Part shown: one piece after another, positions 16,587 through 25,079 of the stretch
Layout: each line of letters opens with the position of its first letter
How positions within the stretch are numbered: position 1 is the stretch's first letter
NCBI GenBank assembly: GCA_001512505.1
Contig: LFSC01000037.1
Coordinates: 1 to 48,881, forward strand
Reading direction: 5' to 3'
DNA length: 48,881 nt
Source: Clostridiaceae bacterium DTU079
GTDB lineage: Bacteria > Bacillota > Clostridia > Acetivibrionales > Acetivibrionaceae
The notes under the pieces: generated by a model
What the model was told of the DNA's origin: nothing
The model's database searches: none
The model's input: only the letters and a program-made list of their open reading frames with translations
Made by a program: the position numbers and the translations under genes

Positions 16587-17396
16587 TTACTTTGCAATCT
16601 TCATTTCCAGCCGCAGCTTATCTGCTACCATAGCTATAAACTCGGAGTTGGTAGGCTTGCCTTTTCCGATATTTATCGTGTAACCGAATAATGAGTCAAT
16701 GGTATCAATTTGCCCTCTGCTCCATGCCACTTCAATAGCATGCCTTATTGCCCTCTCAACTCTGCTGGGGGTTGTGTTGTATTCTTTTGCTATTGTAGGA
16801 TACAACAATTTGGTAATTGAGTTTATTACATCAAGGTCCTTAACAACCATCATTATTGCATCTCTTAGGTACTGATATCCCTTAATATGCGCCGGTACGC
16901 CTATTTCATGCATAATACTGGTAACTTCCGCTTCAAGGTTTTTAGGCTTAGGAGCACCAAAACCCGGCTTAATTTCAGTTCCCAAGCTTTCCGGTCTAAT
17001 AACATTTGACATATTCACATTTTTTAACTGCCTTATCCTTGAAACCAAAACCTCCATGTCAAAAGGCTTTACTACATAGTATTCCGCACCTAGTGCCAAA
17101 GCCCTCTGAGTTATCTTATCCTGTCCCACTGCCGAAAGAATAATAAACAGAGGCCTCTTTTCCAAAGCAGTGGCACCTATCTTCTCCAGAACACCCAAAC
17201 CGTCCAGATGAGGCATGATAATATCAAGAATCGCAATATCAGGAAGCTTTTCTACTATAAGGTCATAGGCTTCGATGCCGTCCCTCGCAACACCGACTAC
17301 CTCAATATCATCCTTTTCGTTAAGATATTCATACAGAATATCCCCAAACTCCCTATTGTCATCCGCTATTACTACCTGTATCTTATTCGACGTCAA
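16587..17396 (-). CDS. spo0A: Sporulation master regulator Spo0A
   Basis: 269 aa, normal length. The receiver domain has DD at 12-13, phospho-acceptor D58 ([16 protein letters not shown]) and lysine in VVKPFD. The C-terminal effector domain (about 150-269) carries [20 protein letters not shown] and [14 protein letters not shown], the DNA-recognition helix, and ends [18 protein letters not shown]. The start is TTG, 5 nt after GGGGGAG. It activates or represses early sporulation genes by binding TGTCGAA boxes. It lies downstream of spoIVB, the standard order, but behind its own promoter and a terminator. Confidence 0.97.
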   Translation of the reverse strand: MTSNKIQVVIADDNREFGDILYEYLNEKDDIEVVGVARDGIEAYDLIVEKLPDIAILDIIMPHLDGLGVLEKIGATALEKRPLFIILSAVGQDKITQRALALGAEYYVVKPFDMEVLVSRIRQLKNVNMSNVIRPESLGTEIKPGFGAPKPKNLEAEVTSIMHEIGVPAHIKGYQYLRDAIMMVVKDLDVINSITKLLYPTIAKEYNTTPSRVERAIRHAIEVAWSRGQIDTIDSLFGYTINIGKGKPTNSEFIAMVADKLRLEMKIAK

Positions 17397-17444
17397 TTTG
17401 ACTCCCCCTTAGCTTTTGTAAAAGAATGTTAATAACTTATATTT

Positions 17445-17473
17445 ATTATATTAACAATTCGACAAAATTTCAA
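17445..17473 (-). promoter_or_regulatory. spo0A sigma-A promoter with a Spo0A box in the spacer
   Basis: On the minus strand TTGAAA (17468-17473), exactly 17 nt, then TATAAT (17445-17450). The spacer contains TTTTGTCGAA, a perfect Spo0A box (TGTCGAA at 17458-17464). A bound Spo0A would cover this promoter, so negative autoregulation of the vegetative promoter is the simplest reading. Confidence 0.8.
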
Positions 17474-17616
17474 TACACATACTTCATAATATGGATTACT
17501 CAACTTTATTTAGCATTTATTTTAAAATTCTCAAAATGCGAAAAAGCTTAAAATTACTGCATTGTATGGTATCTTTTTGTTCAGGTATGATTATTTACAA
17601 ATCAACTTAATTCTTT

Positions 17617-17645
17617 AAAAAAAATCGGAAATATGCAAATTTCCG
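17617..17645 (-). terminator. Terminator of spoIVB
   Basis: CGGAAAT (17626-17632) and ATTTCCG (17639-17645) form a 7 bp stem; on the minus strand it is followed by A and eight T. It separates the spoIVB transcript from spo0A. Confidence 0.75.
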
Positions 17646-17739
17646 GGAAATATGCATTATATACCTATGTTTTCGAGTGCATATTTGAAATAAATTAAAT
17701 ATTCCAAAACATTGAGCATTAATCCATGTTTTTCTTCTA

Positions 17740-19062
17740 TCAGCTTGCCCTTTCGAAGCTTTGAATATTTGCATCGGTCATATTCTTAACCATCCACTCT
17801 ATAAGAATTCCATATCCCCTTGTCGGATCATTTACCAAGACATGGGTTACAGCCCCTATAAGTTTTCCATCTTGCAAAATAGGGCTTCCTGACATACCTT
17901 GTACAATCCCTCCGGTCGCATCCAACAGCCTCTGGTCCGTGACCTTTATTATCATTCCCTTTAATCCGTTGGCACTTTTCTTTGAAACCTTTTCAATCTC
18001 AATATCATATTCCACAACGGATTTACCGTCTATATTGGCCAGTATTTTAGCAGGACCGGTCTTGATGTCATTTCTCAAGGCAATGGGGTACTGCTTTCTT
18101 GAAAAAATGTTTATTGCCTTGTCATTCAAAGTTCCGTAAATTCCATATTGGCTGTTTTTACTTATGATTCCTAAAGGCTCGGTATCTTCAATAAGTATTC
18201 CCTTCAACTCGCCGGGATTGCCCTTTGTACCCTTTTTAATAGTCAATATGTTTGACTCAATTATTTCACCCTTTCCCACAGGCATAATCGCACCGGTATC
18301 TATATCGGTAATTCCGTGACCTAAAGCACCGAAACCTTTGGTTTGGGGGTCATAAAAGGTCAATGTTCCGATACCTACCGTACTGTCCCTGACCCACATT
18401 CCTATGCGGTATTTTTTGTCTTCAACAGCCATAACCGGTGTTACTTTTGTATTGTTGTAACTGTTTCCTCTTTTATATTTTATTGAAATCTTTTGGCCCT
18501 GGCTGTTTTCAATCTGGCTCATAAGGTCATAAGCACTTTCTACTTTTTGGTTGTTTACTTCTACAATCAAGTCTCCGGGCTTTAACCCGGAATCCCTTGC
18601 CGGCAACATCCTTTGTCCGTCCACTGTTTCAACATCGGATATACCTATGACCAGAATTCCGTTTACTTTTATCTTCACTCCCACAGTATTTCCGCAAGCT
18701 ACAACTTCTTTATAGGGAACAACGTCTACCTGCATCGTTTTTATGGGTATGAGTCCGAAAAGCCTCAGGCTTAGGGTTGTTCTTCCCAGTTTTTTTGCCT
18801 TAATCATGATATTGTCGTTTGATCCGTTTTTATCATCGCTGACTTTGGAATCTTCGCTTTCAAATATTAATATATCATCGTTTTCCGCTTCAAGATTCAC
18901 AAGAAAAGGACTTTTGAAATTGTAATTGTATTCCTTGTTTTCAAAAAGTGTTATTTGATTGGGAAGTGTAAATAGTATCCTTAAATATGTTATAGTCAAA
19001 ACCATAAAGCATATCACTAAAAAAAGAAATATTTTCTTCTTAGTGGGTTTTATATACTTCAA
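17740..19062 (-). CDS. spoIVB: SpoIVB signalling serine peptidase
   Basis: 440 aa from a TTG at 19062, six bases after AGGAGGT; the ATG at 19092 lies before that site. One N-terminal membrane segment (about 10-30), a PDZ domain around SGLKPGDLIVEVNNQKV, then the S55 peptidase domain with GHGITD (histidine) and GIVQGMSGSPILQDGKLIGA (serine in MSGSP). Made in the forespore and secreted to the intermembrane space, SpoIVB triggers pro-sigma-K processing. The neighbours recN and spo0A match the usual order. Confidence 0.95.
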   Translation of the reverse strand: MKYIKPTKKKIFLFLVICFMVLTITYLRILFTLPNQITLFENKEYNYNFKSPFLVNLEAENDDILIFESEDSKVSDDKNGSNDNIMIKAKKLGRTTLSLRLFGLIPIKTMQVDVVPYKEVVACGNTVGVKIKVNGILVIGISDVETVDGQRMLPARDSGLKPGDLIVEVNNQKVESAYDLMSQIENSQGQKISIKYKRGNSYNNTKVTPVMAVEDKKYRIGMWVRDSTVGIGTLTFYDPQTKGFGALGHGITDIDTGAIMPVGKGEIIESNILTIKKGTKGNPGELKGILIEDTEPLGIISKNSQYGIYGTLNDKAINIFSRKQYPIALRNDIKTGPAKILANIDGKSVVEYDIEIEKVSKKSANGLKGMIIKVTDQRLLDATGGIVQGMSGSPILQDGKLIGAVTHVLVNDPTRGYGILIEWMVKNMTDANIQSFERAS

Positions 19063-19143
19063 ACCAATTACCTCCTGATGCCCGATTTCCATTAAAGAAA
19101 AAAATAAACTTTATTCTGAAATAAAAGAATAAAGAAAAAATCT

Positions 19144-19163
19144 ATGAATTTTATTAATTCATG
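19144..19163. repeat. Short palindrome upstream of spoIVB
   Basis: ATGAATT and AATTCAT pair around TTATT, about 85 nt upstream of the spoIVB TTG. It could be an operator or chance in AT-rich DNA. Confidence 0.35.
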
Positions 19164-19246
19164 GCTAACATTAAGTTAACCTATAATAACCCTGTTTATT
19201 CACCCAATTACTACATCGAAAACCCACAAAAGGGTGCATAAAATAA

Positions 19247-19294
19247 ATGTGAAGAAAAATGTTCCATAAATGTTTTTGTACATTTTCTTCACAT
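19247..19294. repeat. Palindromic repeat, short copy G
   Basis: ATGTGAAGAAAAATGT (19247-19262) pairs with ACATTTTCTTCACAT (19280-19294). The arm and the following TTCC match the outer arm of the long palindromes at 7.9, 26.8 and 44.6 kb. Against the 44.6 kb copy, GTAAAG/CTTTAC has become GTGAAG/CTTCAC, a paired change. Confidence 0.65.
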
Positions 19295-19346
19295 ATTAGT
19301 ATAGCCATTATAAAGTCAGTATATAAAACCAATGGAATTTTTAAGA

Positions 19347-19373
19347 ATAAAAAAAGCCCGTTCTTAGGCTTTT
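19347..19373 (-). terminator. Terminator of recN
   Basis: On the minus strand AAGCC pairs with GGCTT around a short loop and runs into seven T (19347-19355 on the plus strand). It lies about 90 nt past the recN stop. Confidence 0.65.
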
Positions 19374-19387
19374 ATCGATGGGCATTT

Positions 19388-19456
19388 TCTCCCTTTTCGG
19401 GTAGTATTAATAAGCTCTGTAACTCAATACACAATGCTTCTTTCATATTCTTTCAC
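19388..19456. repeat. Palindromic repeat, decayed right half (copy F)
   Basis: TCTCCCTTTTCG, GTAGTATTAATAAGCTCTG and CACAATGCTTCTTTCATATT follow the right half of copy A (TCTCCCTGTCCTCG, GTATTAACAGGCTCTA, CACAATGTTTCTTCCATATT). The matching left half is missing. Confidence 0.55.
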
Positions 19457-19464
19457 ATAATACA

Positions 19465-21192
19465 TTAACCGTTACTTTTGGCTTTCTTGAATTCTTTAGC
19501 GTAGTCCAGCATTTCTTCGGCATGCTTTAAGGCTATATCGGAGATCTTTGCTCCTCCGATTATCCTTGCAATCTCGTTTCTTTTATCTTCTTCATTCAGG
19601 CTCTTTACTATCGTCTCAGTATTGCCGTCTTTTGTCACTTTTTCTATATAATAATTATTATCTGCCATACACGCTATTTGAGCCAGATGGGTAACGGATA
19701 TGACCTGGTGGTTTTTTGAAATAAAACAAAGCTTCTCTCCCACCTTTTGTGCGGCAATACCGCTAATACCGATATCAATTTCATCAAATATCATGGTAGG
19801 CATCTTATCGACATTGGCAAGAATGGTCTTAATAGCCAGCATAATTCTTGACATTTCTCCACCGGATGCTATTTTGGACAAGGGTTTTAACGGCTCGCCC
19901 GCATTGGTGGAAATCAAAAACTCTACCCTGTCAAGGCCGTTATTGTTGTACTTTCTCTCACCGTCATTCACTGAATCGTCAAATTCAATATTTACCTTGA
20001 ACCGGGTATTTTTCATCTCCAGGTCCTGAAGCTCCGAACCGATCCTGCTTTCAAGCAGCTCTGCGGTCTTGATTCTTTCACCGTTTATTTTCTTTGCCAA
20101 TTTATAAAGCTCTTCATCTTCCTTTTCAAGGTCATCTTTAAGCTTATTGATTATTTCCTCGTTATTCACTATTTCATCCAGTTCTTTTTTGGCATTCTCC
20201 TGATATTCCAGAATACCCTCAATGGAATCTCCGTATTTCTTTTTCAGGCGGTATAATACGTCCAGCCTCTCCTCCAGCTCTTCGAGAACAGAGGGCTCAA
20301 ATTCTATACTATCCCTCAAATCACGAATCTCCGAAACAATATCCTCAAGCTCATATGATACAGCCTCGAGTCTTTTTTTGAGTGCACTGTATTTCTCGTC
20401 ATAATCTTCAATATTGCAAAAATCGGACACCGATTTATTTATTTTGTCAAGAGCCGATATATCAAGCTTTCCCCCGGAACCCAAAGCTTCATACGCATTG
20501 GAAAGAGTGCTTATTATTCTCTCGGAATTTAAAAGTATATTCCTTTGCTTTTCGATTTCTTCCTCTTCACCAACCTTTAGCCTGGCTTTTTTAATTTCAT
20601 CTATCTGAAATCTCAGAATATCAATTTTCCGTTCCCTTTCACCCGCATCTCCGGACAGTTTTTTCAGCTTGTTTTTAATCTCACGGTATGACTCCAAATG
20701 CTTTAAGTATTCTTCTTTAAGAGAACTAATTTTGCTTTCTGCAAAAGAATCCAAAAGCTCAATATGGCTTTCGGTTCTAAGAAGAGACTGGTTATCATGT
20801 TGTCCATGAATGTCTATAAGCCTTTCTCCTAATTCTTTAAGCATCGATACCGTCGCAATTCTGCCGTTAATCCTGCATATATTTTTCCCGGAAGCGGAAA
20901 ATTCTCTTGAAATAATCAGAGAACCGTCTTCCTCCCCCTCGATTCCAAATCTTTCGAACAGATCGGACAGCCTGTCCGTATTTACATTAAAAACAGCTTC
21001 AACCACAGCTTTATCCCGTCCCGTCCGGATAAGCTCCTTTGACATTCTTTCTCCCAGGATGGCATTAATTGAATCGATAATAATAGATTTTCCTGCCCCG
21101 GTTTCCCCGGTAAGCACATTCAGTCCTTCTCCCAGTTCAATTTCAACCCTGTCAATTATGGCAATGTTTTGAATCTCTAATCGTTGAAGCAT
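19465..21192 (-). CDS. recN: DNA repair ATPase RecN
   Basis: 575 aa SMC-like protein. It begins MLQRLEIQNIAIIDRVEIEL; Walker A is LTGETGAGKSIIID (about 29-42). Long coiled coils occupy about 150-380, with IDIHGQHDNQSLL before them. The C-terminal ATPase half has LSKIASGGEMSRIMLAIKTI (signature) and TMIFDEIDIGISG (Walker B), then ISVTHLAQIA. RecN gathers broken DNA ends for recombination. It follows argR by 33 nt in the conserved nadK-argR-recN-spoIVB order. Confidence 0.96.
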   Translation of the reverse strand: MLQRLEIQNIAIIDRVEIELGEGLNVLTGETGAGKSIIIDSINAILGERMSKELIRTGRDKAVVEAVFNVNTDRLSDLFERFGIEGEEDGSLIISREFSASGKNICRINGRIATVSMLKELGERLIDIHGQHDNQSLLRTESHIELLDSFAESKISSLKEEYLKHLESYREIKNKLKKLSGDAGERERKIDILRFQIDEIKKARLKVGEEEEIEKQRNILLNSERIISTLSNAYEALGSGGKLDISALDKINKSVSDFCNIEDYDEKYSALKKRLEAVSYELEDIVSEIRDLRDSIEFEPSVLEELEERLDVLYRLKKKYGDSIEGILEYQENAKKELDEIVNNEEIINKLKDDLEKEDEELYKLAKKINGERIKTAELLESRIGSELQDLEMKNTRFKVNIEFDDSVNDGERKYNNNGLDRVEFLISTNAGEPLKPLSKIASGGEMSRIMLAIKTILANVDKMPTMIFDEIDIGISGIAAQKVGEKLCFISKNHQVISVTHLAQIACMADNNYYIEKVTKDGNTETIVKSLNEEDKRNEIARIIGGAKISDIALKHAEEMLDYAKEFKKAKSNG

Positions 21193-21225
21193 GCCTAAAC
21201 CCTCAATTCATCATGAATTATTGTT

Positions 21226-21705
21226 TTATTCCAATATATTCGAACTTTCAGAGCTGGCTTTTGCAAGTTTTTTCAATCTATCGACAAATTTGCGGGCAAT
21301 CTTTTCGTTTCGGCAGACAATAAACACCGTATCATCTCCTGCAATAGATCCCACTATTTCCGACTGTTTTAAAGAATCTATTGCGGATGCGGAAGCTTGA
21401 GCCATGCCCGGAAGTGTTTTAACCACAACAATATTATTGGCATAGTCAGATGAAACATAGGACTCGGAAAAAATCGTCATAAGCCTGTTTAACAAAACAT
21501 TCTCGGTTTTTGTAAAAGGAGCATACTTGTACCGGCCATCAGACGTCATCACTTTTATAAGCCTCAACTCCTTAATATCTCTGGAAATTGTGGCCTGAGT
21601 CACATCCATACCGGCCTCCTTTAACCTTTGTGCGATCTCTTCCTGAGTCTCAATCACCTCATTTTCAATTATCTCAAGTATTTTTGCCTGTCTTTTATTC
21701 TTCAT
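21226..21705 (-). CDS. argR: Arginine repressor ArgR
   Basis: 159 aa. The N-terminal winged helix (1-70) has ETQEEIAQRLKEAGMDVTQATISRDIKELRLIK; the C-terminal oligomerisation and arginine-binding domain has VVKTLPGMAQASASAID and SIAGDDTVFIVCRNE with the GDDT motif. It represses arginine synthesis and can activate catabolism as an arginine-bound hexamer. It starts 1 nt after the nadK stop, so it is translationally coupled. Confidence 0.96.
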   Translation of the reverse strand: MKNKRQAKILEIIENEVIETQEEIAQRLKEAGMDVTQATISRDIKELRLIKVMTSDGRYKYAPFTKTENVLLNRLMTIFSESYVSSDYANNIVVVKTLPGMAQASASAIDSLKQSEIVGSIAGDDTVFIVCRNEKIARKFVDRLKKLAKASSESSNILE

Positions 21706-21706
21706 A

Positions 21707-22579
21707 TTACTTCATGCTTTCTCCTCTGTCATAGATTTTGCCTCTTAATACATCAAAAAAATTACTTCTATTGTTTAATCTAATCATAGGAAACCTTTGC
21801 TGAGATTTTTTTGTCACAATCACATCTCCGCCTATTACCTCATAACCGACTTGACCGTCTACGGTTACCATTGCTTCATACTGATAATTCTCGTCAACTA
21901 CCACCTTCACCACTCTGTCCCCTGTAGTTATAAAGGATCTCGAATACAAAAGGTGGGGACATATCGGAGTAGCAATAATGAGATCGACATCGGGCTCCAC
22001 CAAAGGTCCCCCCGCTGAAAGGGAATACGCTGTTGAACCGGTGGGAGTAGATATAATAAGCCCGTCCCCCGGATAGAGATCCATAAAAGAATCGTTTATA
22101 TAAGTTTTTAGGTGAATTATCCTTGATATGGCTCCTCTTGAAACCACCACATCATTTAGCACAATATCTTTGGCTATAGCCTTGTTTTCCCTTATAATAG
22201 TGGTTTCAAGCATCATCCTTTCATCAATCCGGTAATCACCTGCCACCAATTGCTTTACCGCACTGTCTATATCGTTTTTATCCACATCAGCCAAAAAACC
22301 CAGCCTTCCCAGATTTACTCCGAGAAGAGGTTTGTTTATTCCGACAATTGACCGGGCAACCTTTAGAAAGGTACCGTCTCCGCCAAGACATATCATGATG
22401 TCGGACAAGCCCGCTAATTCATTCTCACTAAGGTTTAACGCCTCAGAACCTGTTTGAACAGCTACTTCGTCACTATAAAAAGCCGATGCACCATTGTTTT
22501 TTATACTGTCTATCAGTATCCTCGTGTATTTAAAATCTTCGTCCTTATCTCTGTTGGCTATAATACCTATTTTTAACAT
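21707..22579 (-). CDS. nadK: NAD kinase
   Basis: 290 aa. The ATP-NAD kinase signatures are present: CLGGDGTFLKVARSI (about 56-70), GVNLGRLGFLADVD, NDVVVSRG, and the glycine-rich DGLIISTPTGSTAYSLSAGGP with TPICPHLLYSRS. It phosphorylates NAD to NADP. Here it opens the nadK-argR-recN run because the region upstream, normally tlyA, has been replaced by the cellulase island. Confidence 0.96.
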   Translation of the reverse strand: MLKIGIIANRDKDEDFKYTRILIDSIKNNGASAFYSDEVAVQTGSEALNLSENELAGLSDIMICLGGDGTFLKVARSIVGINKPLLGVNLGRLGFLADVDKNDIDSAVKQLVAGDYRIDERMMLETTIIRENKAIAKDIVLNDVVVSRGAISRIIHLKTYINDSFMDLYPGDGLIISTPTGSTAYSLSAGGPLVEPDVDLIIATPICPHLLYSRSFITTGDRVVKVVVDENYQYEAMVTVDGQVGYEVIGGDVIVTKKSQQRFPMIRLNNRSNFFDVLRGKIYDRGESMK

Positions 22580-22694
22580 CTCATCCCTCTTGTTCTAAGG
22601 CTTATTTTTTATACATAATTGTCTTTTTGAATAATTATACAGAATAATTGATAAGAATACAACAGTTAAAATTCAGGTGAACGGATGAATAAAA

Positions 22695-22864
22695 GGAAAG
22701 AAAAAATAATCCCAAAACTTAAGTCTTAAAGTACAGAGCCTGTAAACACTCCTCAGGATTGAGCAAAACTCTCTGTACAAAAGAGGTTGCTGTTTCTTTC
22801 CTCGTCGTATTTACAGGCTTTACACCTTACTTTACAAAGTTATTCCATATTTTTTATTTCTTTG
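22695..22864. repeat. Long palindromic repeat, diverged copy B
   Basis: Outer arms AAAGAAAAAATA and TATTTTTTATTTCTTT pair. Inside, AGAGCCTGTAAACACTCCTC and CCTCGTCGTATTTACAGGCT match copies A and C, while the centre (about 22760-22797) has changed. It lies between the nadK start and the end of the GH5 gene, at one edge of the accessory island. The rest of the 385 bp gap shows no gene. Confidence 0.7.
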
Positions 22865-22964
22865 TACTCATTTTTAGTGAGTAGTTAAATTGCCTGAAAA
22901 GGACAAGCTTGTTTTAGTCAGATTTAAACCAAAATACTAAAAGGTCATAAAAGCTATATTAATT

Positions 22965-24650
22965 TTAGGGATAAATTATTCTCTTGTTTCCTCCCGGAAA
23001 TTCAGATATTTTTCTTAATATAAATCTTTTCATTATTGAAATATCACTGGAGTTAATGTCGGTATATTCCTCTTCTTTATAGACGTCAGCAGCTTCTTTT
23101 TGAAGGACGTTAAGTTCAATTTTCCTTAAAACATATCTTTTCAATAATGATAAATCCAAGGAATCAACATAGCCATCACCATCTATATCTCCGACTAAGA
23201 TCTCTTTTCCCCTTGGAGTCGGACCGGGAATCCCTCCTTTAGGATAAACTCCCAGCTCAAATATGGAGTTTCCGTATTGTGTTGCCCTCTGTATGCAATA
23301 AACCCTTATATATCTACCCTTGGCCTCCAGGAAAATATCATCTATATCTCCGTCACCGTTGTATTCCGTATAGACATCCGTCCAATTAACAGCATCGTTG
23401 GATACCTGTATCTTGTATTGTCTTGCGTATGCCGTCTCCCATTCAATATATACTCTTTCAATTTCATATTCGTCTTCCAAATCAACATATATATACTGAG
23501 GGTCGCTGTACTCGGATGACCACCGGGTTGCAATATTCCCATCCACTGCTTTTTCAGCGGTATTCCCCAATCCCGGTTCCGTTGAAGAAACAAATACAGG
23601 CTTATTTTGGGCAATACTACCTTCGGGAATGTTTGTCAACGGAGGCTCGGTGGTAGGCTCCTTTAGCATTGAAGCCGGACGAACCGCAATATTTTTTATA
23701 CTGTAAGGACTTGTTACACAAACCTCCAAGCCCCATCCCCTCAATGTATCGAAGGTTCCGTCGGTTGTCATATCCAAAAAGGTTTGAGGCTGATTACCCG
23801 GTCCCCAGGACCATGCCAGATAGCCGACTTCATTCTTATAACATTCTTCCAATATGGTCTTATAAGGTATTTTACCGTTATCATGCTCTTCCCATTGATG
23901 TCCGAACTCTCCTACCACAAGGGGTAACTCCATTTCAACAGACTCTTTTATTTCATCAATAACTTTCTGGTCGCTGTAACCCCACATATACGGCCACCAC
24001 ATATGTACCGAGAATAAAAGGTTCTTGTCGGGGTCAGCATTTATTAGATACGGACCGGTCGCCTGAAGGATATTAATATCCTTCCCCCAATCACTTCCGT
24101 CAATCATGAGAGGAACATGTATACCTGCTTCTCTCATTCTCTTTATAGCAGTTTCATATCCTGTTTTAAAATCGGATTCCGAAACCTGTGCACCTACTTC
24201 ATTACCTATATTGATAATGAGATACTCTTCATGCTTTTTTAATACTTCAACAACCTCAGGACTTGTCCAATAATCAACAAGTACAGGTAGCTTTTGCCAT
24301 TCGCCGGTGGCATCATGAAGCTCAATGATCGGTATCATGTTATTGACACGGCAGTTGTAAAGCAAAATATCCAGTTTTCTTGCAGGACCTGCAAGGCCCC
24401 AAACCAGTCTTACTGCATTTGCTCCGGTTTTCTTGATTTCGGGAAGTGCTACATCGCCGTCAATATCTCCCCAGATAGACATTTCATTGACGCCATACAA
24501 AACGATCTTTTCTCCGTCCTTATCATACAAGAACCTGCCTTTTACCCGTAATCCCGGATATTGTTCATCCTCTGCCGCCCATGATAAAATGGACAGACAG
24601 GAAACCAGCAAGAGAAAAACCGCTGCCAAAATACAAATCCTTTTCTTCAT
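22965..24650 (-). CDS. Secreted cellulosomal GH5 (mannanase-like) with CBM32 and type I dockerin
   Basis: 561 aa from the ATG at 24650 (GGGAGG 7 nt upstream). Signal peptide 1-26. The GH5 barrel spans about 33-315, with acid/base E151 in INIGNEVG and nucleophile E248 in VVGEFGH. A PT-rich linker (about 331-343) leads to a CBM32/F5-8C domain (about 345-470: AVDGNIATRWSSE, YKIQVSNDAVNW). The dockerin spans 484-552. The GH5 part recalls bacterial beta-mannanases, and A. thermocellus has a GH5-CBM32-dockerin mannanase in the same neighbourhood, from memory. The first dockerin repeat is normal (DIDGDGYVDSLD); the second calcium loop is degenerate. Confidence 0.9.
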   Translation of the reverse strand: MKKRICILAAVFLLLVSCLSILSWAAEDEQYPGLRVKGRFLYDKDGEKIVLYGVNEMSIWGDIDGDVALPEIKKTGANAVRLVWGLAGPARKLDILLYNCRVNNMIPIIELHDATGEWQKLPVLVDYWTSPEVVEVLKKHEEYLIINIGNEVGAQVSESDFKTGYETAIKRMREAGIHVPLMIDGSDWGKDINILQATGPYLINADPDKNLLFSVHMWWPYMWGYSDQKVIDEIKESVEMELPLVVGEFGHQWEEHDNGKIPYKTILEECYKNEVGYLAWSWGPGNQPQTFLDMTTDGTFDTLRGWGLEVCVTSPYSIKNIAVRPASMLKEPTTEPPLTNIPEGSIAQNKPVFVSSTEPGLGNTAEKAVDGNIATRWSSEYSDPQYIYVDLEDEYEIERVYIEWETAYARQYKIQVSNDAVNWTDVYTEYNGDGDIDDIFLEAKGRYIRVYCIQRATQYGNSIFELGVYPKGGIPGPTPRGKEILVGDIDGDGYVDSLDLSLLKRYVLRKIELNVLQKEAADVYKEEEYTDINSSDISIMKRFILRKISEFPGGNKRIIYP

Positions 24651-25079
24651 CAATATTCCTCCCTTTAAAATAATGTAATTATAATTATTATAAACTGTAA
24701 TATTATTTATCTATCTGTAATTATTCATCAATTCACCTGCAGAAAATATCATTTCAACTATATAATATCATAAAATAAATGTAAAACGAAGACCAATATA
24801 TTAATATTTGTAATGTTATTTTCATTATTATTAATTCGTGTATTCCTTATTATTTCATGTGTACACTATTTGGTATAAGCAAAAATACTAAAAAAATAGT
24901 GAAGAAAGCTGCAGGACTTTAATTAAACCGATTTATTCATAGATAAAAAATTACAATTTAATTAAAAGATTAAGAAAAGTACAAATTTTCTGCAAATTAT
25001 AGTATAATTCTAATTGTGTATGTTTTCCAATGTATATTAATATTGTATTATTTTTATAAATTTAAGGGGTGGAATACAA
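24651..25079. other. Divergent intergenic region, AT-rich
   Basis: 429 bp between the divergent GH5 and stalk/FGE-like genes, so it must hold both promoters. On the plus strand TATAAT at about 25002-25007 is a likely -10 about 75 nt upstream of the ATG, but its -35 is weak. I could not identify a sigma-I type cellulase promoter by eye, and saw no gene or RNA. Confidence 0.4.

Noticed and set aside
17627..17656. Direct repeat GGAAATATGCA near the spoIVB end
   Set aside because: Two imperfectly placed units best explained by the terminator stem; not a CRISPR or iteron array.
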